Shown: piece by piece, positions 26,586 through 34,985 of the stretch
Position numbering within the stretch: the stretch's first letter is position 1
How the letters are laid out: the number at the start of each line of letters is the position of its first letter
Assembly: GCA_026399095.1 (NCBI GenBank)
Contig: JAPLRP010000020.1
Location: 27,113 to 91,112, forward strand
Length of the DNA stretch: 64,000 bases
Source: Methylococcales bacterium
GTDB taxonomy: Bacteria > Pseudomonadota > Gammaproteobacteria > Methylococcales > Methylomonadaceae
Direction of reading: 5' to 3'
Position numbers and translations under genes: made by a program
Notes under the pieces: generated by a model
The model's input: only the letters and a program-made list of their open reading frames with translations
The model's database searches: none
Told to the model about the DNA's origin: nothing

Positions 26586-26799
26586 ACGTTAAACTCCAAA
26601 TTCGACAATCTACTTTAGCAAAAATTAACAAAATCTGCCATTTCCCTATTGAAAACTAAAAAATCATTAACTGCTTATCATTAAGCAGGTGTCTTGTCAT
26701 TGCCAACGAACGTATAGATAGAGTGCAAATAAACCTGCACAAAGCCCTCTCTAAAAGCTCGGTTAGTATCAAGAAATTTTTTATCATACTACCAGCGTT

Positions 26800-27000
26800 T
26801 CAATAATGATCAGATTGTGGTGGTAATTGCAAAGCTTCAGGAGCATCGTCACCTACGGCAAAGGGGGCTTTGCCATTCCACTGCACTGAATACTGCCCAA
26901 GGCGGCGTTTGCGTTCCAACGTTTTGCTGACCGCTTGACGTAAACAATCCAGCATGGCTTTTGTGTCTGGGCTTAAGGGGGAATTAGCCTGTTCACTCAT
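26800..27000 (-). CDS. Small protein paired with the zeta-like ATPase
   Basis: 66 residues, hydrophilic: MSEQANSPLSPDTKAMLDCL then LRQAVSKTLERKRRLGQYSV and a Gly/Pro/Glu-rich end (GDDAPEALQLPP). The motif RKRRLGQYxVxW is one I recall from short proteins next to zeta/AAA genes in proteobacteria. Its ATG overlaps the end of the ATPase gene by 8 bp, with AAGGAAG 6-8 bp before it, so the two are translationally coupled. It may be the antitoxin or chaperone of the pair, although antitoxins usually come first. The function is not established. Confidence 0.72.
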   Translation of the reverse strand: MSEQANSPLSPDTKAMLDCLRQAVSKTLERKRRLGQYSVQWNGKAPFAVGDDAPEALQLPPQSDHY

Positions 27001-27568
27001 GTGAGCTTCCTTTTTTTATTAAGTTAAAAAAATCAGTGTGTAGAACGCTACGAACAATGCCGGTTTGTTGAAATATCAACTCAGGCTTATCATCGGTATT
27101 CATAAAGCAGCGCACCTGATTGACCTTAGGCGCAAAAACATTTAACAAGTTATGCAAGCTACGTGGAAAACGCCGAATTAAATCAGCTTCTGCAATAGTA
27201 TGTCCTCCGTGGCTAACACGCTCGGCTACTCGCAGACGCGACATATCGGCATTAGGCAAAGCCAGATAGACCAACTCCACTCGCCAACCTGTTACTTGCA
27301 AGCGCTCTACCAGCTTAAAGTAACTTCGCCCCGAAAGTGTCGTTTCAAAAGCAAAATCCTGTCGCGCGGCAATACAGCCCTCAAGTTCACACAAGAACAA
27401 ACGACTGGCAGCCAATAAGTGCTGTTCCGGTGCCAACGGTGACAATCCGGCAGCAATCAAGTCAGCATTGATAAACCGTCGACAGCCCGCTACCATGGGT
27501 AAATACTCCAGGGCAAAGGTAGTTTTACCTGCTCCGTTTGGTCCGGCTATAATCCAACAAGTTGGCAT
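26993..27568 (-). CDS. Zeta-toxin-like AAA family ATPase/kinase
   Basis: 191 residues with a P-loop at the very N terminus: IIAGPNGAGKTTFALEYLP (Walker A, residues 9-17). It continues FINADLIAAGLSP (the acidic and DLI residues of zeta-type kinases), FAFETTLSGRSY, VELVYLALPNADMSRLRVAERV and GGHTIAEADLIRRFPRSLHN. This is the zeta toxin/UDP-GlcNAc kinase-like group. GAGGAG lies 9 bp before the ATG. It is coupled to a 66-residue partner gene downstream. Whether it poisons by phosphorylating UDP-sugars, as PezT/zeta do, or acts otherwise is unknown. Confidence 0.85.
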   Translation of the reverse strand: MPTCWIIAGPNGAGKTTFALEYLPMVAGCRRFINADLIAAGLSPLAPEQHLLAASRLFLCELEGCIAARQDFAFETTLSGRSYFKLVERLQVTGWRVELVYLALPNADMSRLRVAERVSHGGHTIAEADLIRRFPRSLHNLLNVFAPKVNQVRCFMNTDDKPELIFQQTGIVRSVLHTDFFNLIKKGSSHE

Positions 27569-27580
27569 CTACACAACTCC

Positions 27581-27652
27581 TCAATCACCTAAAAGCATAC
27601 GTTCAACTTCGGCTTTAGAATCGGAAAGTATTTGAATCTGTTTAATATTCAT
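27581..27652 (-). CDS. Possible 23-residue peptide or gene remnant
   Basis: A short frame, MNIKQIQILSDSKAEVERML plus LGD, lies between the VapB-like antitoxin and the zeta-like gene. It has an AAGAGAAAG stretch upstream and ends beside the ribosome site of the next gene. It could be a leader peptide or the front end of a lost toxin gene. I do not recognise it, and its coding status is doubtful. Confidence 0.25.
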   Translation of the reverse strand: MNIKQIQILSDSKAEVERMLLGD

Positions 27653-27675
27653 CTATTTGATCTTTCTCTTAATTC

Positions 27676-27882
27676 TTAAATTGAGCAAAATTCGTCATTA
27701 AAATCATCCGCTATATGGATCTTGCCTTTAAACTGGCCAAATTGGCGTTTCTTAAGAGGTGGAGCGCTAATCGTTTCAAGCAAAACAATCACTTTTGCTA
27801 CTTGCGGCGGGTAATCGTCTGGCAATTGCAGATGTATCTGGTGATTTTCATCTATTGTGGCTTGTAGTTCAATGGCTTGCAT
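27676..27882 (-). CDS. Orphan VapB/DUF-type antitoxin-like protein, C terminus shortened
   Basis: 68 residues beginning MQAIELQATIDENHQIHLQLPD, then VAKVIVLLETISAPPLKKRQ, FGQFKGKIHIADDFNDEF. The beta-strand N terminus (xELxATIDExHxIxLxLP) followed by FGxFKGxIxIxDDFNxPLP is a known pattern of VapB-like antitoxins that precede PIN-domain toxins. Here the end is cut (DEFCSI instead of a longer PDEFW tail) and no PIN gene follows; the zeta-like gene is next. It is best read as an orphan antitoxin left after loss of its toxin. Confidence 0.7.
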   Translation of the reverse strand: MQAIELQATIDENHQIHLQLPDDYPPQVAKVIVLLETISAPPLKKRQFGQFKGKIHIADDFNDEFCSI

Positions 27883-28012
27883 AGTGACCTCTTGAGTAAT
27901 AGACAGTTTATAGAAGTTTTAAATTTTCTGCCCCGTTTTAAGAGCAATTAACTATTTTCTTTTCCCTTGTAAAGGGCCTAACTATACCAAGCTGCAATAG
28001 CGCTGTAAAAAA

Positions 28013-28444
28013 TTAATCTCTACAATAAAAATGATCAACATAACGCTTTTTGCCGGTTGCTAAATATGCATAACAACCGCCATTTTTACCGATATAGTAT
28101 TCGGTGTTGCTTGTCGCCATAGTTAACCGTCTGCCAGAATAGTGCGGCGTAGGACAATCCTTACGCTCCCAACTATCTTTTGCCTTACTTTCTGCAACGG
28201 TTTGCCATTGCATGTTTCGGGGTGCATCGGCACCACCGCAGGCTAAAGCGATAATATGATCAATAATATAGCCAGGGCAACTTCCCCGTCGATTACCATT
28301 TGAAGGACAGGGATGTGAAGCTTTAAAATTGTTTTTTGCTGCCTGACTTCTTACTTGTTTGGCATCAACCATTAAGGGTGTCATAGCACTTACACTTATT
28401 AAACCAATACCAACACAGCTTAATAATTTTTTGGATAAGATCAT
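28013..28444 (-). CDS. Predicted secreted HNH-type endonuclease
   Basis: 143 residues. The N terminus MILSKKLLSCVGIGLISVSA with a cleavage-like VDA at about residue 28 looks like a Sec signal peptide. The mature part reads HPCPSNGNRRGSCPGYIIDH followed by IIALACGGADAPRNMQWQ and AESKAKDSWERKDC. The DH...CGG...NMQWQ arrangement is an HNH/beta-beta-alpha metal nuclease core. Several cysteines could form disulphides in the periplasm. A DNA-uptake, nutrient or interference role is possible. It is alone on its strand between the toxin-antitoxin patch and the metal efflux operon. Confidence 0.8.
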   Translation of the reverse strand: MILSKKLLSCVGIGLISVSAMTPLMVDAKQVRSQAAKNNFKASHPCPSNGNRRGSCPGYIIDHIIALACGGADAPRNMQWQTVAESKAKDSWERKDCPTPHYSGRRLTMATSNTEYYIGKNGGCYAYLATGKKRYVDHFYCRD

Positions 28445-28535
28445 GTCACTCCCAACAGATTAATTTGGTAAGAAACAAGATTTGTTATCGGGCTCTGGCA
28501 CCTATCAGGCGATAAAAAATTAATAAAATAATCTG

Positions 28536-28841
28536 TTAAATAGTGCCGTTTTCAATCACAGGTAAAACCCAATATTGGATACCGGAACCGGAAAACTCTT
28601 GGCGTAGCTGCTCTAATAAAGCCGGCAATTCTGCTACCGGCACGTACATCTGAAAGCGTATACGTTTTTGACGACCGGTTACTTGCTCTGCCAACGACAA
28701 ACCTTTGTTAATATGATGATGGGCATTAACCGGAAAACTGCTGAAACCATGATCTTCTTCAAACATCAATAGACAGTCAACCATCAGCTCTTCAAGACTG
28801 GGAGGGATGTTGAGGGTTACCAAATACTCTTTGCCACTCAT
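28536..28841 (-). CDS. DUF3240 protein at the end of an RND metal efflux operon
   Basis: 101 residues of the DUF3240 family, small proteins with a ferredoxin-like, PII-related fold found almost only next to CusA/CzcA-type pumps. The start SGKEYLVTLNIPPSLEELMVD and the end of the domain, RFQMYVPVAELPALLEQLRQ, are typical. A His-rich stretch (NAHHHIN) in the middle might bind metal. It overlaps the 3' end of the permease gene by 4 bp, so it is made together with the pump and may sense or tune it. The function is not experimentally known to me. Confidence 0.88.
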   Translation of the reverse strand: MSGKEYLVTLNIPPSLEELMVDCLLMFEEDHGFSSFPVNAHHHINKGLSLAEQVTGRQKRIRFQMYVPVAELPALLEQLRQEFSGSGIQYWVLPVIENGTI

Positions 28842-31800
28842 TCTTTAATCTCCCCGGATACGCCGAATAATTTAAACAAAATAGGTAATAAAAATAAGGT
28901 TAAAAAGGTAGACGACACCAAACCACCAATCACGACGATAGCTAAAGGGCGCTGAATTTCGGAACCGGGGCCGGTTGCAAACAATAAAGGAATCAAACCA
29001 AAAGCGGCAATACTGGCTGTCATTAATACGGGCCTTAAGCGACGTGAAGAACCCAACGTGACTACTTTAAACAAATCCATTCCCGTTGCTCTGAGCTGAT
29101 TAAAATAACTGACCATAACCACGCCATTAAGGACGGCAATACCCAGTAAAGCTATAAAACCAACGGAAGCCGGTACCGACAAATATTCGCCGGAAAGCCA
29201 TAAGGCAAACACACCACCGACCATTGCCAGCGGAATATTGGATAATACCAAGACGGCCTGACGAACTGAACCAAAGGTTGAAAATAGTAATAAAAAAATC
29301 AAACCCAAGGAAATAGGCACAACCAAGGACAAGGTTGCTGCAGCTCGTTGTTGGTTTTCAAATTGCCCTCCAAACTCAACGGTATAACCGGTGGGTAATT
29401 TAACTTTTTCGGCTACTGCTTGGCGGGCTTCATCCACAAAGCCAACCAGATCACGATTCTGTACATTACTACGCACCACCACAAAGCGTTGACCACGCTC
29501 TCTGCCCACTGAAACCACTCCCTCTACCTTTTGAATTTTGGCAATGGCCGTTACCGGTACATGTGCACCATTTGGTAGGGTAATTTGCAAATTATCAAAA
29601 TTAGCCGTATTGCTGCTACCCCTTAATATCAAAGGTGTACGCTTAACGCCTTCTTGAACAATACCCAAATTTAAGCCTTCAATCTGGGCGCGTAATAAGG
29701 TTTCAATACTGTCACTATCCAAGCCCAATCGCCCTGCGGCTAACTTATCTATCGTGAGTTGTAAAAACTGCATACCGCTATTTTGCTTGGCAAACACATC
29801 ACTGGAACCGGTTATGTGTTTTAAAACTTCCGCTATTTCAGTGGCTTTTTCGTTTAAAACAGCGAGATCAGAGCCAAACAATTTAACGGCCACATCGCCA
29901 CGTGTGCCTGTCAGCATTTCTGAAACCCGCATTTCAATCGGTTGGGTAAAGCCAAAAGCAATCCCCGGTGTTCCAGCCATGACTTCACGAATCGCTTCAA
30001 TAAGCGCGTCTTTACTCGCCATACGCCATTGGTCTTTAGGTTTTAATACTAAAAATGTATCGGTTTCATTTAAGCCCATCGGATCGAGCCCTAGCTCATC
30101 CGAACCCACTCTGGATACAATAGTTGCAATTTCGGGCACTTGTTTTAGTAGATTTTTTTGCACTTGCCCATCCAGGACAACTGATTGATCAAGGGTGATG
30201 GAGGGCAGTTTTTCCAACTGAATGATGATGTCACCTTCATCCATGGTGGGCATAAACGTGCTGCCAATTTGGGTAAATACAACAATCGTTACCGCTAATA
30301 AAGAGCCTGCACCTATAAAGACTTTTTTACTGTTAGCCAAACACCATAACAACGCCGGCTGATAAGCTTTTTGTAACTGCCGAGGTAACCATGGTTCTTC
30401 ATGTGAGACTTCTTTTAGCAAGTAAGAAGCAATAACCGGAATAGCCGTCAAAGACAACACAAGAGAACCGCTGAGTGCAAAAACGATGGTCAAGGCGACG
30501 GGCGTAAACAATTTACCTTCCAGTCCTTGTAAGGTCAGTAAGGGTAGAAATACGATAATAATAATTAAAATACCTGACGTTACCGGCCCCGCTACTTCAC
30601 AAGTTGCTCTGTAAATAACATGTAAACGCGGTAAACGCTGGGCTTTTTCGACATGAGCCAAATGGGTAATTAAATTTTCAACGACCACGACCGCCGCATC
30701 AACCAACATACCAATGGCAATAGCCAAACCACCCAAACTCATCAGGTTGGCGGACATACCCATATAGTTCATTAATATGAAAGTAAACAAAGCAGCCAGT
30801 GGTAATGCCAGCGCAACAACCAAAGCTGCCCGTAAATTGCCCAAAAACAAAATCAGCAACACAACCACTAAAGCAATCGCTTCCAATAAGGCATGTAAAA
30901 CCGTTTCTACAGCCTTATCAACCAAATTACCGCGATTGTAAAATACTTTAGCTTCAACGCCTTTGGGGAAACCTTGGCTAATTTGAGCCAATTTCTTCTC
31001 AATGCCATTAATCGTTTGTCTTGCATTAGCGCCTCGCAAACTAAGCACCAGTCCGGTAACGGCTTCACCTTCGCCATTTTTGCTCACTGCGCCATAACGC
31101 GTTAACGCACCAATTTTAACTTCGGCAACATCTCCTACGGTAATAGGTATATCGTTTTTACTTTCTACAACGATAGTGCTCACATCAGCCAAGGTCTTAA
31201 TTCGGCCTTCAGCTCTTACAATCAAAGCTTCTTCGCCATCAGTTAAGCGACCGGCGCCGTCATTACGATTGTTTTTTTCCAAGGCTTGCATAAGTTTTTC
31301 TATGCTGATGCCTCTGGCAGCCAAGCGAATATTATCAGGGATCACCTCAAAGCTTCTAACGACGCCGCCCAGTGAGTTAACATCAGCAACGCCTGAAACC
31401 GTTCGCAAGGCCGGACGAATAACCCAATCCAATAAATCACGACGTTCCATTAAACTTAAATCACCCCCTTCTATGGTAAACATAAACAGTTCACCTAAAG
31501 GGGTCGTCATAGGCGCCATGCCACCTTCGACACCAGCGGGCAAGTTGCCCCAGATGGTTGTTAAGCGTTCAGCAACCTGTTGTCTGGCCCAAAAAATATC
31601 GGTGCCTTCTGCAAAATCAACGGTAATATCCGTTAAGGCATATTTGGCAATGGAACGTAGCATCGTTTGATGAGGAATCCCCAATAACTCTACTTCTATA
31701 CGTGCTGTTATTCTGGCCTCAACCTCTTCGGGTGTCATACCCGGTGCTTTAACAATAATTTTTACCTGAGTCGGTGAAACTTCGGGAAAAGCATCAATAG

Positions 31801-31900
31801 GAATATGGGTAAAGGCGTAATAGCCACCTCCCGACAATAGTAGTACGACTATCATCATCAGTAGCCGCTGACTCAGTGCAAAGCGAATCAGGCTAGCCAT
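28838..31900 (-). CDS. Heavy-metal RND permease (CusA/CzcA family), system 1
   Basis: 1020-residue inner-membrane proton antiporter with the usual twelve spans and two large periplasmic loops. It begins IRFALSQRLLMMIVVLLLSGG, followed by IPIDAFPEVSPTQVKIIV, the classic HME-RND start. The fourth membrane segment (about residue 400) reads AIGMLVDAAVVVVEN. It keeps the second Asp and the Glu of the CzcA proton/cation relay but has Ala-Ile in place of the first DF, unlike system 2. Metal specificity is therefore not simply CzcA-like. The gene overlaps the MFP gene by 1 bp and the DUF3240 gene by 4 bp. Likely substrates are transition metal ions; which ones cannot be decided. Confidence 0.95.
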   Translation of the reverse strand: MASLIRFALSQRLLMMIVVLLLSGGGYYAFTHIPIDAFPEVSPTQVKIIVKAPGMTPEEVEARITARIEVELLGIPHQTMLRSIAKYALTDITVDFAEGTDIFWARQQVAERLTTIWGNLPAGVEGGMAPMTTPLGELFMFTIEGGDLSLMERRDLLDWVIRPALRTVSGVADVNSLGGVVRSFEVIPDNIRLAARGISIEKLMQALEKNNRNDGAGRLTDGEEALIVRAEGRIKTLADVSTIVVESKNDIPITVGDVAEVKIGALTRYGAVSKNGEGEAVTGLVLSLRGANARQTINGIEKKLAQISQGFPKGVEAKVFYNRGNLVDKAVETVLHALLEAIALVVVLLILFLGNLRAALVVALALPLAALFTFILMNYMGMSANLMSLGGLAIAIGMLVDAAVVVVENLITHLAHVEKAQRLPRLHVIYRATCEVAGPVTSGILIIIIVFLPLLTLQGLEGKLFTPVALTIVFALSGSLVLSLTAIPVIASYLLKEVSHEEPWLPRQLQKAYQPALLWCLANSKKVFIGAGSLLAVTIVVFTQIGSTFMPTMDEGDIIIQLEKLPSITLDQSVVLDGQVQKNLLKQVPEIATIVSRVGSDELGLDPMGLNETDTFLVLKPKDQWRMASKDALIEAIREVMAGTPGIAFGFTQPIEMRVSEMLTGTRGDVAVKLFGSDLAVLNEKATEIAEVLKHITGSSDVFAKQNSGMQFLQLTIDKLAAGRLGLDSDSIETLLRAQIEGLNLGIVQEGVKRTPLILRGSSNTANFDNLQITLPNGAHVPVTAIAKIQKVEGVVSVGRERGQRFVVVRSNVQNRDLVGFVDEARQAVAEKVKLPTGYTVEFGGQFENQQRAAATLSLVVPISLGLIFLLLFSTFGSVRQAVLVLSNIPLAMVGGVFALWLSGEYLSVPASVGFIALLGIAVLNGVVMVSYFNQLRATGMDLFKVVTLGSSRRLRPVLMTASIAAFGLIPLLFATGPGSEIQRPLAIVVIGGLVSSTFLTLFLLPILFKLFGVSGEIKE

Positions 31901-33003
31901 TATTCAGCACTCCCCAATCCTAACCACTTGGCCTTGAGTGCAACCGTACCTTTTATAGCAAGTTCTTCATCGCCAGTCAGCGTACCATTAATAACGGCTT
32001 CATCGCCTTGTTTACCAACCACAGTTACCGGACTAATATTAAAGCCATCCTTATTGCGAATAAAAATAAATGATTTGCCTTCATGCTGGACGATTGCGGT
32101 ATTAGGTACTTTATAGCCGTCATCTATGAGCTTAATAATTTGGGCATTAATTGTTTGTCCTGCACGAACATAGGATTGATTTCCACTGATCAAGGCTCGC
32201 ACGAGTAATGTTTGATTTGCGGAATTAACGCTTTGGCCGACTAAAATTATTTGTGCAGTGATTGGGGTATTTTCAACCAAGACTTGATCGCCCACTTTGA
32301 CCTCACCTAAACGCTCGGGTGGAACATTGATTTCCAACCAAAGTTCGTCAAGATTGGCAATACGATATAAAGGTGCCAACATATCAACTCGTTCGCCAGC
32401 GGCTACCATTCTTTCTATCACAATACCCGAGATAGGAGCGTGTATATTTAATAATCCACTTAATTGTCTGGTTTTACTCAAATGCTCAAGTTCGCCACTT
32501 GTGACGCCTGCTAATTCCAAAAGCTGTTTTTGCTCATTAACTGCTGAAAGAAAAGCATTATATTGGCTTTGAGTTTCTTGCCATCGCCTTTCAGCTATAA
32601 TCCCTTCAGCAATCAATTTTTTATCCCGTTGATAACTAAATGATCCCAACTGCAACTCGTTAAGTGCTTTAAGGTATAACCTTTGCATAGACAATAAATC
32701 AGGACTGTTTAGCTGAGCTAACACTTCACCTTTTTTAACCTTATCACCTCTGACAGCAATCAGTTTATTTATAATACCGACCTGAGATGCACTAACAATA
32801 TATTCATGGTTTGCAGGAATCGTTATTTTAGCGGGTGCCGTTAACACGGGCATTTGTTTAACCGCCTCAAGCTTACCAAGAGTTATTCCTAAATTATTTA
32901 AATAATCTTTCGATAGTTGAATAGACTCTGCCGCTAACGTTATGGAAGAGCTAAATACCAACCCTATAAGATTTAGTATTAAAAAATGGCGAGATACTCT
33001 CAT
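31900..33003 (-). CDS. RND periplasmic adaptor (membrane fusion protein), system 1
   Basis: 367 residues. A signal peptide (about 1-25, ending LAAE) is followed by the barrel-sandwich/lipoyl halves (VSASQVGIINKLIAVRGDKV and LLNIHAPISGIVIERMVAAG), a short helical hairpin between them (LYLKALNELQLGSFSYQRD), and beta-barrel and membrane-proximal domains. This is the CzcB/CusB role, bridging the permease and the outer membrane channel. It lacks an obvious Cys lipobox, unlike the system 2 adaptor. It overlaps both neighbours in the operon (4 bp and 1 bp). Confidence 0.93.
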   Translation of the reverse strand: MRVSRHFLILNLIGLVFSSSITLAAESIQLSKDYLNNLGITLGKLEAVKQMPVLTAPAKITIPANHEYIVSASQVGIINKLIAVRGDKVKKGEVLAQLNSPDLLSMQRLYLKALNELQLGSFSYQRDKKLIAEGIIAERRWQETQSQYNAFLSAVNEQKQLLELAGVTSGELEHLSKTRQLSGLLNIHAPISGIVIERMVAAGERVDMLAPLYRIANLDELWLEINVPPERLGEVKVGDQVLVENTPITAQIILVGQSVNSANQTLLVRALISGNQSYVRAGQTINAQIIKLIDDGYKVPNTAIVQHEGKSFIFIRNKDGFNISPVTVVGKQGDEAVINGTLTGDEELAIKGTVALKAKWLGLGSAE

Positions 33004-34310
33004 GGCATAACTCCTACTGCATGATTATAAAATGCAATATCTCGCTTCATTATTACTGCACGCTCTTTGGCGTAAAGTACGGCTTGCTGAGTTTGCGACT
33101 GAATTTTCAATAAATCCATCAAGCCGATCTCCCCTACAGAAAAAGAAAGCTGAGTCATCTTTAATAATTTTTCAGAAACATTTTGACGTTCATTGGCATT
33201 TTCCAGCTCAACTTCATTGACTTCCATATTATGTTCCGCTTCATGATGTGCCTGCTCTAACTCTCGGTAAAGCATTTCCCGTTGAGACATTAAACCAGTT
33301 ACTTCGACATTTAAAGCAGCAATTTGTGGTTGCGCATGAGCACTACCACCAAAAGGAATAACGACACCTACATTAAAAAACTCTGCATGATTACTCCGAT
33401 AATCAATACCTTCATCACTTAATATGCCGGCAACAACATTGGTTTGACCTGAACCTACGGCTTTAACAGCAATAAGCTCAGCCTGTTTACGATCAATCTG
33501 ACTATTAATAGCAATTAGATTTGGGTGATTTTGCCCTAGCTCTTTTATACCCACCAACTTTTCTTCATGAAAAGTGGGTACTTTTCCCATTCTGGTAATG
33601 GATGTATAACGCTTATGCGTATGCATTAATTCTGCCTCTGCCAATATAAGAACGGATTGTTTTTGCAAAAATTCAGTTTGTGCCAATAATTCATCCGCTA
33701 CAGGTAAATCGCCTACTTCAACACGCCGTTTAATGGTGTCTAATAATTGCTTGGCTGTTTCCCTTTCTTCTCTTGCCTGTTCAAAACGAATTCTTGCCAA
33801 GGCCATATTCCATATAGCCTCTCTAACCAATCCGGCAACTCTTAACTTAATAGCTACAGCCTGTAATCCCGCATATTTTTCAGCCTCTTTAGCGAGATTC
33901 TCTTGTGCATCTCTCTGACCTATGTTCCATAAGGGAACCATTAAGTTGGCAGTCGCATAATTCAACCTAAAAGTAGCTATTGACTGATAACCAATTGCTA
34001 TTTGTGATGAACCTGCCGTCCAGCTTTTGCTGCGTTCGGAAATAGCAGCTGCCTCTTCTTCCATCGAAGTAATCAAAGCAATATCTGGATGTGTTTCCAT
34101 AGTCAGATCAACTACTTTAGATAAGGTTAAGGTCTTATCTATTTCGAGAGGGTCATGATGATTGACCATAGACGTTGTACTTTCAAGCGCCCAAGTAGCC
34201 ACTTGAGCGTAAGCAGGCGTAACAATAAACTGATAAATTGCTAAAAAGCACACAATACAATTGAGCAAGAGTCTGCACATATATAGCCTGGTGCTATTCA
34301 AAAATGACAT
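33000..34310 (-). CDS. TolC-family outer membrane channel (CzcC-like), system 1
   Basis: 436 residues of the outer membrane efflux protein family. After a signal sequence (cleavage near residue 35, AYAQ), long amphipathic helices make up two OEP repeats: LTMETHPDIALITSMEEEAA-like and QIDRKQAELIAVKAVGSGQ. The last part, LLKMTQLSFSVGEIGLMDLL, is typical. ATG at 34310 gives a long N terminus; ATG at 34280 (MCRLLLNCIVCFLAIYQF) gives a more normal signal peptide, so the start is uncertain. It overlaps the adaptor gene by 4 bp. Confidence 0.9.
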   Translation of the reverse strand: MSFLNSTRLYMCRLLLNCIVCFLAIYQFIVTPAYAQVATWALESTTSMVNHHDPLEIDKTLTLSKVVDLTMETHPDIALITSMEEEAAAISERSKSWTAGSSQIAIGYQSIATFRLNYATANLMVPLWNIGQRDAQENLAKEAEKYAGLQAVAIKLRVAGLVREAIWNMALARIRFEQAREERETAKQLLDTIKRRVEVGDLPVADELLAQTEFLQKQSVLILAEAELMHTHKRYTSITRMGKVPTFHEEKLVGIKELGQNHPNLIAINSQIDRKQAELIAVKAVGSGQTNVVAGILSDEGIDYRSNHAEFFNVGVVIPFGGSAHAQPQIAALNVEVTGLMSQREMLYRELEQAHHEAEHNMEVNEVELENANERQNVSEKLLKMTQLSFSVGEIGLMDLLKIQSQTQQAVLYAKERAVIMKRDIAFYNHAVGVMP

Positions 34311-34410
34311 AAGGTAAACTCAATGCGGATTAACCGCTTTATAAGATAGAGGGTAAAAATCTGGAATGCTTAAACAATGCACTTATCTCGACTTAAAAAA
34401 CGAACTAAAC

Positions 34411-34815
34411 TTATTGCGAAGGAGGCGCTCGCGGAGAGTTTTCTTGAATCAATGCCGTATCAACAAACTGCTTTTGCTGCTGAGAAACATTAACATCAAA
34501 TCTGAAGATTTGAGCGTTTAATGCGATTAAGCTTTGATGAATAAAATAGTGACCATCATTATTATCCAGAGGGTTGATATGATATTGCTTGCCCCCCATA
34601 TCAATGGCAACCATCATACCCTGTGTAGCATCATTGTGTTTTAAAGCTTTCAACTGGACAATGAACTTATTTTGCTTGGCTTCGTAGTGTTCAAGTCCTG
34701 GAATATGCAACCCGGGCTTTAAGAATTGCTCTCCCGTATGCGCATGAACCAACGGTATAAAGAGTTGCAAGATTGTAAGAAAAATAACCAGGTATCTGCG
34801 AAGTGTTAAAAACAT
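34411..34815 (-). CDS. Hypothetical secreted protein leading RND system 1
   Basis: 134 residues, not recognised. It begins with a signal peptide (LVIFLTILQLFIPLVHA, cleavage about residue 25). The mature N terminus is HTGEQFLKPGLHIPGLEHYE, with several histidines that could bind a metal ion. The rest is beta-rich (KFIVQLKALKHND, YHINPLDNNDGHYFIH). It is transcribed toward the czcC-like gene, 100 bp upstream of it, and is probably the first gene of the same operon. A periplasmic metal-binding or sensing role is inference from position. Confidence 0.7.
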   Translation of the reverse strand: MFLTLRRYLVIFLTILQLFIPLVHAHTGEQFLKPGLHIPGLEHYEAKQNKFIVQLKALKHNDATQGMMVAIDMGGKQYHINPLDNNDGHYFIHQSLIALNAQIFRFDVNVSQQQKQFVDTALIQENSPRAPPSQ

Positions 34816-34985
34816 AAGGACAATGCTATATTAATGATTAAAGAATTAACGACTTGGCTACCAATTTTTGATATTGGGTTAATTATAAGCTTAAAAGTTA
34901 ACTGAACCTGAAAATTCTACCTGAAGCTTATTTTTACCACAAAGCAGCAGGACAACACATAACTTTATTTAACCATTAAATTATT

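Noticed and set aside
26697..26795. Short minus-strand stretch reading KKFLDTNRAFREGF, reminiscent of a PIN-domain start
   Set aside because: Only the first few residues fit a PIN motif, the rest does not, and it ends after about 35 codons; too short to call even as a remnant.
29754..32572. Several 60-164 codon plus-strand frames
   Set aside because: They are antisense shadows of the RND permease and adaptor genes and show no independent domain, start or spacing evidence.
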